Below, piece after piece: positions 51,631 to 59,133 of a stretch of DNA of 59,133 bases. Each line of letters starts with the position of its first letter. Positions within the stretch are counted from its first letter, which is position 1. Origin of the DNA: Lysobacteraceae bacterium (lineage in GTDB: Bacteria; Pseudomonadota; Gammaproteobacteria; Xanthomonadales; Ahniellaceae); contig PVBP01000010.1 of assembly GCA_002995625.1 (NCBI GenBank), positions 1 to 59,133 of the forward strand, read 5' to 3'. The translations under genes and the position numbers were made by a program. The notes under the pieces are model-generated. The model made no database searches. It worked only from the letters and a program-made list of their open reading frames with translations, and was not told the origin of the DNA.

Positions 51631-51696
51631 CGCGTCGCGACATCGCGACGCGACGGCGTTCTCGGGCACACGGGCGCCGTTGGCACGGTGGTTGCT
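51631..51696 (+). promoter_or_regulatory. Sigma54 promoter with upstream palindrome
   Basis: TGGCACG-GTGG-TTGCT at 51681-51696 matches the RpoN consensus TGGCACG-N4-TTGCW at every core base, with the GG and GC correctly spaced. The start point would be near 51707, 27 bases before the ATG at 51734, with AGGTCC-type ribosome sequence between. About 40 bases upstream of the -24 is a perfect palindrome, CGCGTCGCGA-CA-TCGCGACGCG (51631-51652), a candidate enhancer site. The rest of the 51348-51733 gap has no gene. Confidence 0.75.
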
Positions 51697-51733
51697 CTTC
51701 GGAGGGGCATCTCCCCCATCGAGGTCCGTCGCC

Positions 51734-54700
51734 ATGATCCGAAGAAGCATCCGCCGCGCCAGCCTGCCGGTCTTTCTGGCCACGCTCGCCTTTGCCTCGA
51801 TCGGCTCGCCCACAGCGTTCGGCGGGACCCCGACCACGCTCGACACCAGCTTCGGTACCAACGGGACGGTGGATCCTGACGCCAGCGACCCCGAGCCGAC
51901 CGATCTCGTTTCGCTGGCCCTGCTGCGGACCGACCAGTTCGTCGGTGCCACGGGTCGCCTCGGCCAAGGCCGCCTGCGGCGAATCACGGCCAATGGCGTG
52001 GTGGACTCGGGGGTCGCACACGGTTTCGACCTGAGTGAGGACTACAGCAGCAGCCATCTCGCAGCCCTCCCAGATGGTCAGGTGATCGCCTGCGGAACCA
52101 GAGACTTTGGGGGCAATCTGCGCGTTTCCGTGCACCGCAGCAACCTGCTGGGCGGTCAGGTGCGCGGCCCGGTATCGCAGCAGTTCGGGTCGCCGTTCCA
52201 CATCCCCAACCTGGCCACGACCTTCTTCTGTCGCGCTCTCGACCAGCAGTCCGGTGGACGGCTCGTCATCGGCGGGATGTACACGGGGTTCTCGGCCGTC
52301 CAGGGACCGGTCAGTGGCCCCATGCTGCGCTGGCTGCGCCCAGACGGAAGCTCCGACGGATCGCTGTTGGGCGGCGGGGCCTATCACATGTCCCCGACCG
52401 CGCTCGGCGGCGCACGGGTCATCGAGGCCGTGGGCGAAGCCGTGAACGGCTCGACGCTGGTCGCGGCCCGCGACGCCGCCACCGCGGGGTTTCCCTACTA
52501 CGCCGCGACCGGCAGTACCCGGATCCGGCGCATCGGCGGACAGGGTGTCACCACAGACCTCGCCCGCGACTTCCCGTCCCTGAGCGAGGTGGGTGCCTTT
52601 TCAAGGCAGCCATCGGTGCATCTGCGCATCTTGCCGAACGAGGACTTCCAGGTCTTCTACACGATCTCGCAGCAGGAGATCCGGGTTGAGCGCTGGTCAC
52701 CCGATGGCCAGACCCAGCGCTTCGCGCGGAGCTTCATGACGCCGTCGAGCCATGGCACCCCGGTGATCCGCGACGTCGCCATGCGACCGGACGGCAGCGC
52801 GCTGCTCCTGGTCAGTGCCAGGCAGAACGGCAGCACGGCCAGCGACTTCTGGATCGTGAAGGTGCTCGACAGCGGCCTGCTTGACCCCAACTACTCGAGC
52901 GTCGGCACGCCCGGCTTCGCCCGGCTCGACCTCCCGGTTGCGATCGGCCCGATCAGCGCCCACCAGGGCTCCCTTGCGATCGACCGCCAGGGACGGATCC
53001 TCACCGCCGTGACCGGTGAGCCGACAAGCGGCGTCGGCACCCGACGTCCGTTCATCCAGCGACGCCTCGGCGAAGCGATGACCGACACCGTGAACTGGCC
53101 TCTCGACCTGCTGCCGGATCCGATCACCATTCCCTTCGCGTCGGCCCGGCCGGGGGAACTCGTGACCTCTGACTGGATCGAGATCAGCGGGCTCAGCCCC
53201 GGCGTGCGTGTCCCGCTCTACGTGCTTGACGGCGAGTTCACGAACCTCGCCGGCAACTTCACCGTGGAGCCCCGGATGGTCGGCAACGGCTATCGATTCC
53301 GGCTGCGCGGACGCACCCCGACGACGCTCGGTCAGACCCACTTGGTCAGGGTCCATGTCGGCGGCATCCGCGCGCAGCGCTCGTGGGACTCGCTGGGCCC
53401 TCGCGTCGAAGCCACCTTCGCGATCACGGCCAGTCTCCCGTCCCTTCCCGGTGAGCGCTGCCTCGGAGGAGACTTGAACACCAACTGCGCCGCCAGCGTG
53501 CCGGCTGGCGGAACCTTGACCAGCACGATCAACCGGCTCGGCCACTGTCCGTGGATACGCCGAATCCGCGTCGGCGTCGACGTCGAAGCCCAGCGCCTCG
53601 GCGACCTGCGAATCATCCTCCTGGATCCGAACGCCCCGGTCCTCGGCTCGGCTGGAAAGGTCACGCTGCTCGACCAGCCGGCGCAGGGGCTTGGCGCGTC
53701 CGGGTCCTGCAGCGGGCAGGACCTCGAGGCCACCTTCGCCGACTATGCAAGCGAGAGCGCGGGGATGTGCCGGTCCGGCGCGACTCCGGCGATCGCCGGG
53801 GTGGTGCAGCCGGTCGAAGCACTCGGCGCGCTGGTGGGGCGCGCGGGCACGGGCTCGAACGGCGCCGCCTCCAATGGAATCTGGTCGCTGGTGGTGCGCG
53901 ACGTCGGTGGCAATGCCGGCGCCCGCCTGCGCGACTGGTCGGTGGACATCGAGTGCTCGACCGATCCGATCCCCACGGCCGACATCGCCGTGACCGTCAG
54001 CGGTCCGGGCGCCGTTTCGCAGGTCGCGCCGACCAGCGTCGTGTTCACCATCACCAACAACGGGCCGAATCGCGCGATGAACACGCTGTTCTCGAGTCGA
54101 CTTGCGCAGGCTGTCGGCAGCGGCTGGAACTCGCCCAGTTGGACCTGCCCGGCCAGTTCGGGCTCGTCGTGCGGACCGGTTCCAGGGTGCCCTTCGCTGC
54201 CGTGCCTCGGCCACGCGGTGATTCAACCGCTCGACCTCGCGGTCGGCGGCAGCGCAACGGTCACGATCAACGCCACCAGCGCCCAGTCGAGCGGAACGCA
54301 GTCGATGACGGGACAGGCATCGCTGCAGAACTTCATATCCCAGCCTGGCGTGGCCTGGGGCGACCCGAACCGCGGCAACAACGAGGCCACATGGTCGGCA
54401 CCGGTGCAGACGGCGGGGGATCTTCGCGCACTGGCGTTGGTGCCCGGCTCGGTCGGAAACGGGTCGCTGGTGGTCGGTGGCATCTTCGACAACGCCGCCA
54501 GCTTCATCGCCCAGCCTGTCCGCCTGCGCATGCAGTTTCCGCCGGGATTCACGCCGCTCGTCGGACGCTGCCTGCGACTCGGCACGATGGACTCCTGCGA
54601 TACCGGCATCCTCCAGGTCTCGGGCCAGACCGTCAGCATGCAGTCCGCCATCGTGCTGCCCGGGGAGGACTACGCCTTCGAAGTCTCGGCCACCTACGAC

Positions 54701-54859
54701 GCCGCCAATCCACCGCCGCCCGGCACGGTGACCTTCACTGTCGACTACGACCCCGGCAGCGGCGTCACCGATCCGAACCCGTCCAACAACGTGGCGACGC
54801 TGTTTGTCGTGCCGCCGCCTGCGACGGACCTCATCTTCCGAAACGGTTTCGAGAACTGA
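51734..54859 (+). CDS. Large secreted protein: delta-60-like repeats, P domain, DUF11-like domains, IFRNGFEN end
   Basis: 1041 residues. Signal peptide to about residue 29 (PTAFGG). Residues about 35-460 have delta-60/propeller-like segments (TTLDTSFGTNGTV; GLLDPNYSSVGTPGFARL). Residues about 575-742 form a proprotein-convertase P domain (LTSTINRLGHCPWIRRIRV to ARLRDWSVDIEC). Two DUF11-like beta domains follow (DIAVTVSGPGAVSQVAPTSV; SGVTDPNPSNNVATLFV). It ends TDLIFRNGFEN. P domains usually follow proteases, but no protease domain is seen here. Driven by the sigma54-type promoter just upstream, it precedes an FHA-AAA+ regulator by 113 bases. Confidence 0.82.
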   Translation: MIRRSIRRASLPVFLATLAFASIGSPTAFGGTPTTLDTSFGTNGTVDPDASDPEPTDLVSLALLRTDQFVGATGRLGQGRLRRITANGVVDSGVAHGFDLSEDYSSSHLAALPDGQVIACGTRDFGGNLRVSVHRSNLLGGQVRGPVSQQFGSPFHIPNLATTFFCRALDQQSGGRLVIGGMYTGFSAVQGPVSGPMLRWLRPDGSSDGSLLGGGAYHMSPTALGGARVIEAVGEAVNGSTLVAARDAATAGFPYYAATGSTRIRRIGGQGVTTDLARDFPSLSEVGAFSRQPSVHLRILPNEDFQVFYTISQQEIRVERWSPDGQTQRFARSFMTPSSHGTPVIRDVAMRPDGSALLLVSARQNGSTASDFWIVKVLDSGLLDPNYSSVGTPGFARLDLPVAIGPISAHQGSLAIDRQGRILTAVTGEPTSGVGTRRPFIQRRLGEAMTDTVNWPLDLLPDPITIPFASARPGELVTSDWIEISGLSPGVRVPLYVLDGEFTNLAGNFTVEPRMVGNGYRFRLRGRTPTTLGQTHLVRVHVGGIRAQRSWDSLGPRVEATFAITASLPSLPGERCLGGDLNTNCAASVPAGGTLTSTINRLGHCPWIRRIRVGVDVEAQRLGDLRIILLDPNAPVLGSAGKVTLLDQPAQGLGASGSCSGQDLEATFADYASESAGMCRSGATPAIAGVVQPVEALGALVGRAGTGSNGAASNGIWSLVVRDVGGNAGARLRDWSVDIECSTDPIPTADIAVTVSGPGAVSQVAPTSVVFTITNNGPNRAMNTLFSSRLAQAVGSGWNSPSWTCPASSGSSCGPVPGCPSLPCLGHAVIQPLDLAVGGSATVTINATSAQSSGTQSMTGQASLQNFISQPGVAWGDPNRGNNEATWSAPVQTAGDLRALALVPGSVGNGSLVVGGIFDNAASFIAQPVRLRMQFPPGFTPLVGRCLRLGTMDSCDTGILQVSGQTVSMQSAIVLPGEDYAFEVSATYDAANPPPPGTVTFTVDYDPGSGVTDPNPSNNVATLFVVPPPATDLIFRNGFEN

Positions 54860-54972
54860 AGCCGCCAGCGGAGCTTCCGGGTCGATGTCTCGGCCACGGG
54901 CCCGATGCATCGACCCGCCGAATCGGAGACCCGATGCACCCCGGCATCGGTTGAACCGGAACGGAGGCGACG

Positions 54973-56793
54973 GTGTCGAGAAACGGAGACCTGATTCGAG
55001 CCCTTGCGGGCTGGCTTCACCCGGCGGAATCCGTCCAGCCGGCCGCGACCGTCCCGCCCGCGGTACCCGGTCCCGGCCACGCTCGCGGTGCGCTACCGTC
55101 GATGCCCATGCGCATCCGCTACAGCCTCGAACGCGTCGACTCGCCGGGCGCCCGGCGCGACCTGGCTCCCGGCCGATACGTGCTGGGCCGGGATCCGTCG
55201 TGTGACGTCGTGATCGCGGCCGACGGCATCTCGCGTCGCCATGCGGAGCTCGAGGTGCTGGAGGATCGCGGCATCGCCATTCGTGACCTCGGCTCGCGCA
55301 ACGGTACGCGCGTGAACGACCAGCCGATCAGGGCCGGGGCCTGGTCGGGTGATGTGGTCCTCAGGCTCGCGGCCACCCGGCTGGTTCTGCGCGAGCGGAG
55401 TCCGGGCCTGGACGAGATCGCGGCCTCGCACGGCGGCGCCGTGCCGTCGAGCCCCACGGAGTCCGCGGACCGTCCGGTGCAGCCGACCAACCTTGTGACC
55501 CTGGGCCGACAACTGGCGGCGATCGCACGGGACACGCTCGGTGGGACCTCGTCGCCGCGCACGCCCGGGGTCGACGAGTTGCTCGCACGCTGGCGTGAGG
55601 TGCTTGCCTGTAGCGCGATCCGGCTCGTGCGTCGCGACGGCGGAGCCGTGATCGCTGCCGCCGGCAACGTCGAGGACCACGGCGTCGTGGTCGCGGAGGA
55701 CGAGCAGGTGCTGGTCGAGGTGGTCGGTGCCGAGCCGCTCGCCAGGGCGGCCCTGGCCGACCTTGCGCGAGCCCTGCTGGTGTTCGGCATCCCGATGCTG
55801 GCGACAGGGCCACCCTCGGCAAGGTTGGCGAGGAGCGTCGTCCCCGCGGGACCGGTCGCCAGCGCCAACCCGGCGATGCGCGAAACGACCGAGCGTCTGG
55901 CTCGCGTGGCCGCAGCGCCGATCAGCATCCTTCTGCTCGGCGAGACCGGCGTCGGCAAGGATGTGCTCGCGCGGTTCATCCACTCGAGTTCGCCGCGTCA
56001 CGAGGGGCCATATCTCGCGATCAACTGCGCCGCGCTGCCGCGCGACCTCCTGGAAGCCGAGTTGTTCGGCGTCGAGCGCGGCGCGGCCACCGGCGTCGAG
56101 GCCCGCTCCGGCCTGTTCGAACGCGCCAGCGGCGGAACGCTGTTCCTCGACGAGATCGGCGACACCGGGGCCGACCTGCAGGTGCGACTGCTGCGGGCCC
56201 TCGAGGACGGATCGGTCCATCGGATCGGCGGCCAACGTGCCGTGCCGATCGACGTGCGCGTGATTGCGGCGACCAATCGCGACCTCCGGAAGGAGATCGA
56301 GGCCGGACGCTTCCGCCTCGACCTCTTCCACCGGCTCGCCGGCTTCGTCGCCGCGGTGCCTCCGCTGCGCGCCCGACGCGAGGACATCGTGCCGCTGGTG
56401 CTGCACTTCTACCGGTCGATGCTGCAGGCCATCGGACGCTCCAGTCCCGGCATCACCTCGGCCGCGTTGGCGGCGCTCGCATCCTGGTCGTGGCCCGGCA
56501 ACATCCGCGAGCTGCGACAGGTCGTCGAAGGCGCGGTCGCTCTGCTCGACGACGGCGAGGCACTCGATCTCATGCACCTTCCACCGGAGATTGCGGGTGA
56601 CGCGCCAAGACGCGACGACCTGACGCTCGAGCGGCGGCTGTTCGCAGCCGAGCGTGACGCGCTGGTCACCGCACTGGCGGCGGCCGGGGGACAGCACGCT
56701 CGCGCATGGCGATTGCTCGGCGTCGGCAAGACCAGCTTCTACAAGAAGCTCCGCGAGCACGAGCTGATGCGCGGGGACGACTGCAACGGATGA
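54973..56793 (+). CDS. FHA-AAA+ regulator of the sigma54-activator type with altered GAFTGA loop
   Basis: 606 residues, GTG start 5 bases after GGAGG. FHA domain about 65-140 ([33 protein letters not shown]), which reads phospho-Thr. A poorly conserved middle part (about 150-290) follows. AAA+ domain about 295-530: Walker [11 protein letters not shown], Walker B LFLDEIGD, the GAFTGA position reads G370-AATG-V375, and the arginine region [15 protein letters not shown], then [13 protein letters not shown] Fis-type helix-turn-helix is at the end ([20 protein letters not shown]). It would respond to Ser/Thr phosphorylation and act on sigma54 promoters, but the changed loop (Phe to Ala) makes sigma54 contact uncertain. 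Confidence 0.88.
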   Translation: MSRNGDLIRALAGWLHPAESVQPAATVPPAVPGPGHARGALPSMPMRIRYSLERVDSPGARRDLAPGRYVLGRDPSCDVVIAADGISRRHAELEVLEDRGIAIRDLGSRNGTRVNDQPIRAGAWSGDVVLRLAATRLVLRERSPGLDEIAASHGGAVPSSPTESADRPVQPTNLVTLGRQLAAIARDTLGGTSSPRTPGVDELLARWREVLACSAIRLVRRDGGAVIAAAGNVEDHGVVVAEDEQVLVEVVGAEPLARAALADLARALLVFGIPMLATGPPSARLARSVVPAGPVASANPAMRETTERLARVAAAPISILLLGETGVGKDVLARFIHSSSPRHEGPYLAINCAALPRDLLEAELFGVERGAATGVEARSGLFERASGGTLFLDEIGDTGADLQVRLLRALEDGSVHRIGGQRAVPIDVRVIAATNRDLRKEIEAGRFRLDLFHRLAGFVAAVPPLRARREDIVPLVLHFYRSMLQAIGRSSPGITSAALAALASWSWPGNIRELRQVVEGAVALLDDGEALDLMHLPPEIAGDAPRRDDLTLERRLFAAERDALVTALAAAGGQHARAWRLLGVGKTSFYKKLREHELMRGDDCNG

Positions 56794-56848
56794 GCAAGCG
56801 CCCGGCCCGGCACCCCGACCCGCCGATCGGACCCGGCGGGACCGCCGA

Positions 56849-57172
56849 CTAGTCCCAGCGATCGTCGCGGGTCCAGACCGCGCCGTCGGCGATCCGGACC
56901 GGGAAGGTCGCGGTCGGCGTCCAGGCCGGCGGGCACAGCACCTCGCCGGTGCGGATGTCGAAGCGCGCGCCGTGGCGCGGGCACTCGATCGCGTGGCCGT
57001 CGACGATGCCGCCGGTCAGTTCGCCGCCGTCGTGCGTGCACACGTCCTCGATCGCGTGGTAATCGCCGTCGAGGTTGAAGACCGCGATCGCGGTGCCGTC
57101 GGCATCGACCACGCGGTACTCGCCGGGCAGGAGTTCGTCGCTCGCGCAGACCCGGGTCCAGCCATCCATCAT
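56849..57172 (-). CDS. Rieske-type [2Fe-2S] ferredoxin of the suf cluster
   Basis: 107 residues. Ligand motifs CTHDGG (residues 45-50) and CPRHGARFD (64-72) give the Cys-His/Cys-His Rieske centre, in the soluble, dioxygenase-ferredoxin-like size class. It begins in an ATGA overlap with the GNAT gene and belongs to the sufD-sufS-GNAT-Rieske unit. It could supply electrons in Fe-S cluster assembly; in similar clusters such genes are annotated as non-heme iron ferredoxins, with function unproven. Confidence 0.9.
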   Translation of the reverse strand: MMDGWTRVCASDELLPGEYRVVDADGTAIAVFNLDGDYHAIEDVCTHDGGELTGGIVDGHAIECPRHGARFDIRTGEVLCPPAWTPTATFPVRIADGAVWTRDDRWD

Positions 57173-57690
57173 CGAAGATCCTTCTGGAGCACGACGAAGT
57201 GGAGATCGTCGCGCTTCGGCAGCCCGAAGCGCGGCTCGCCGTAGGGGAACGGCCGCGTCTCGCCGGTCGGCGCGTAGCCGCGTCGCCGGTACCACTCGAT
57301 CAGCTCGACGCGGGTCCAGATCACGCTCATCGCGAGGCGCGCGAGCCGCCACTCGTCGCGCACGATCCGCTCGCATTCGGCGAGCAGCGCGTGGCCGAGG
57401 CCGCCGCGCTGGCGCGTCGGACGCACCGCGAACATCCCGAACCACGCGCGATCGCCCGCGCGCGCGAGGTGCGCGCTGCCGACGATCGCATCGCCCTCGC
57501 TCGCGAGCACGATGCGACCGGACGGATCGGCGACCAGCGCCGCGACCGACTCGACGTCGGTGCGCTGGCCATCGAGCAGGTCGGCCTCGGTGGTCCAGCC
57601 GGCGCGGCTGGATTCGCCGCGATAGGCCGACTCGACCAGCGCGACGATCGCCGGCACGTCGTCGGGCGTCGCGCTGCGGAACGCGAGCAT
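57169..57690 (-). CDS. GNAT N-acetyltransferase
   Basis: 173 residues. Gcn5 fold: start FRSATPDDVPAIVALVESAY, acetyl-CoA loop AVRPTRQRGGLGHALL (R/Q-x-x-G-x-G/A type), and C-terminal EWYRRRGYAPTGETRPF. The stop of sufS and its ATG share one base (TGATG), and it overlaps the Rieske gene by ATGA. Substrate unknown; its fixed place inside the suf unit suggests a link to cysteine or Fe-S metabolism. Confidence 0.9.
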   Translation of the reverse strand: MLAFRSATPDDVPAIVALVESAYRGESSRAGWTTEADLLDGQRTDVESVAALVADPSGRIVLASEGDAIVGSAHLARAGDRAWFGMFAVRPTRQRGGLGHALLAECERIVRDEWRLARLAMSVIWTRVELIEWYRRRGYAPTGETRPFPYGEPRFGLPKRDDLHFVVLQKDLR

Positions 57691-58955
57691 CAGCCGAGCA
57701 TCCGGATCGCGCGCCGCAGCGCCGCGCCGAAACGCTCGACCTCGTCGTGCGTGTTGTAGAACGCGAGCGAGGCGCGCACCGTCGCCGACACGCCGTAGAA
57801 GCGCATCAGCGGGTGCGCGCAGTGGTGGCCCGAGCGCACCGCGACGCCGTCGGCGTCGATGATCGTCGCGAGATCGTGGCCGTGCGCGCCATCGACGACG
57901 AACGAGACCACGGGGACCCGCTCGCGGGCCGCGCCGAGGATCCTGAGGCCCGGGATCGCCGCCAGCGTCTCGCGCAGGTGCTCGCCGAGCGCGCGCTCGT
58001 GCGCGGCGATGGCCGCCGCGTCGAGCGACCCGAGGTAGTCGATCGCGGCCGCGAGACCGGCGAAGCCTGCGACGTTCGGCGTGCCGGCCTCGAAGCGGTA
58101 CGGCGGGTCGTTGTAGGTCGTGCCCTCGAAGCGGACCTCGCGGATCATCTCCCCGCCGCCCATGAACGGCGGCATCGCCTCGAGCCACTCGCGCCGCGCC
58201 CACAGGCAGCCGGTGCCGGTCGGCCCGAACAGCTTGTGACCGGTCAGCGCGTAGAAGTCGCAGCCGAGGTCCTGGACATCGACGCGGAAGTGCGGTGCCG
58301 CCTGGCTGCCGTCAATGAGCACCGGGATGCCGCGGCGGCGCGCCTCGCGCGCGATCTCGCGCACCGGGTTGATCGTGCCGAGCGCATTCGAGACGTGGGT
58401 CAGCGCCAGCAGCCTGACCTCGGGCGTCAGCAGCGCGAGGAGCTCGTCGACCAGCAACTCGCCAGCCGGCGAGATCGGCGCGACCTTGATCGTCGCCCCG
58501 GTCTCGGCGGCGACGAGCTGCCACGGCACGATGTTCGCGTGGTGCTCCATCGTCGTCAGCACGATCGCATCGCCGGACCGGAGCCGCGGCCGCGCCCACG
58601 CCCACGCCGCGAGGTTGATCGCCTGCGTGGTGCCGGAGGTCAGCACGATCTCCTCGCGCGAGCGCGCATGGACGAGCGTCGCGAGCTTCGTCCGCGCGCC
58701 CTCGTAGAGCGCGGTGGCCTCGGCGCCGAGCGTGTGCACCGCGCGCGCGACGTTCGCGCAGTGCGCGCGGTAGTAGTCGGACACCGCCTCGATCACCGCC
58801 GCCGGCTTCTGCGCGGTGTTGGCGTTGTCGAAGTAGACCAGCGGCTTGCCGTGGATCTCGCGCGCGAGACCCGGGAAGTCGGCGCGCACGCGCGCCACGT
58901 CGAGCGCCGGCGGGCCGGCCGACGTCGCGGGCTGGCGCGCAGGCCCGGCGCTCAT
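57690..58955 (-). CDS. sufS: SufS cysteine desulfurase
   Basis: 421 residues, class II desulfurase (PLP) that takes sulfur from cysteine for Fe-S assembly through SufE/SufU. Motifs: YFDNANTAQKPAAVIEAV (commonly DNAATSQKP), LTSGTTQAINLAAW, MEHHANIVPWQL, PLP Lys in ALTGHKLFGPTGTG, and the active Cys in VRSGHHCAHPLM. N-terminal extension of about 18 Ala/Pro-rich residues. It overlaps sufD by ATGA. Confidence 0.96.
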   Translation of the reverse strand: MSAGPARQPATSAGPPALDVARVRADFPGLAREIHGKPLVYFDNANTAQKPAAVIEAVSDYYRAHCANVARAVHTLGAEATALYEGARTKLATLVHARSREEIVLTSGTTQAINLAAWAWARPRLRSGDAIVLTTMEHHANIVPWQLVAAETGATIKVAPISPAGELLVDELLALLTPEVRLLALTHVSNALGTINPVREIAREARRRGIPVLIDGSQAAPHFRVDVQDLGCDFYALTGHKLFGPTGTGCLWARREWLEAMPPFMGGGEMIREVRFEGTTYNDPPYRFEAGTPNVAGFAGLAAAIDYLGSLDAAAIAAHERALGEHLRETLAAIPGLRILGAARERVPVVSFVVDGAHGHDLATIIDADGVAVRSGHHCAHPLMRFYGVSATVRASLAFYNTHDEVERFGAALRRAIRMLG

Positions 58956-59133
58956 CCGGCGCCTCCGCCGTCGATCGCCGGCAGGTGCGCGCCGAGCCGC
59001 CCGGCGAGATGCGCGGCCAGAACCGGATCGGCGACGCCGTCGAGCGCGACCTGGCAGAAGGCGCGCGTCAGCATCGCGCGCGCCTCGGCCTCGGGCACGC
59101 CGCGGGCTCGCAGGTAGAACAGCGCGGTCTCGT
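58952..59133 (-). CDS. sufD: SufD C-terminal end (partial, runs off the window)
   Basis: The last 60 residues are readable on the minus strand up to the right edge: ETALFYLRARGVPEAEARAM, then LTRAFCQVALDGVADPVLAA. The segment LFYLRxRGxPEAEARxxL-x-RAF is the conserved end of SufB/SufD scaffold proteins. The short remainder and the overlap (ATGA) with sufS favour SufD rather than SufB. The rest lies outside. Confidence 0.85.
   Translation of the reverse strand, partial: ETALFYLRARGVPEAEARAMLTRAFCQVALDGVADPVLAAHLAGRLGAHLPAIDGGGAG

Overview
The window is very GC-rich, densely coded DNA from a gammaproteobacterium, most likely of the Xanthomonadales/Lysobacterales type. Three conserved blocks support this: yebC-ruvC-ruvA...ruvB-ybgC-tolQ-tolR-tolA; bamD/rluD-pgeF...clpB; and the end of a suf operon (sufD-sufS-GNAT-Rieske). 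Large secreted beta-rich proteins ending in an IFxNGFE signature also fit that group. No tRNA, rRNA or CRISPR was recognised. Many gene pairs are coupled by 4-base ATGA or GTGA overlaps.

Layout. 1-7960 (mainly minus): cell-envelope and recombination genes tolA(partial)-tolR-tolQ-ybgC-ruvB. An accessory insert follows (OmpA-type protein, secreted hypothetical, HicAB toxin-antitoxin), then ruvA-ruvC-yebC. 7994-13130: alpha/beta hydrolase, double-VOC protein, FmdB zinc ribbon, membrane-anchored hypothetical, secreted repeat protein. 13320-18350: aspS, a BIME-like REP array with a 112-base period, an ABC exporter pair and a BAAT-type hydrolase. 18466-26292: a putative uptake and catabolism cluster (FAD oxidase, fused double alpha/beta hydrolase, MDR oxidoreductase, TRAP dctQM, oppositely oriented dctP lipoprotein, membrane protein). 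Its two divergent intergenic regions share an operator-like palindrome. 26302-28280: ABC-F ATPase with a frameshift before its C-terminal coiled coil. 28667-32796: REC-GGDEF response regulator overlapping a hybrid sensor protein whose kinase core has lost its phospho-histidine and ATP-binding boxes, while its last receiver and HPt domains are intact.

32815-45704: clpB with a sigma32-type promoter, an SLC13 permease, two membrane diguanylate cyclases, then a less GC-rich segment. That segment holds a beta-propeller-like secreted protein and a secreted subtilase, head to head. The subtilase signal peptide and catalytic domain are put out of frame by a run of eleven C. A 120-base-period REP-like array follows, then pgeF-rluD diverging from bamD. 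47625-54859: VanY-type carboxypeptidase, M20 peptidase, ComEA-like protein, HutD-like protein, then a 1041-residue secreted protein preceded by a textbook sigma54 promoter and a perfect 10-bp-arm palindrome. 54973-56793: an FHA-AAA+ regulator of the bacterial enhancer-binding-protein type with an altered GAFTGA loop. 56849-59133: Rieske protein, GNAT, sufS and the end of sufD.

The most unusual points are the poly-C switch candidate in the subtilase gene, the sigma54 promoter/secreted protein/FHA-AAA+ regulator unit, the pseudokinase-diguanylate cyclase pair, and the split TRAP cluster with matching operators. Functions are inferred from motifs read by eye; no database search was possible.
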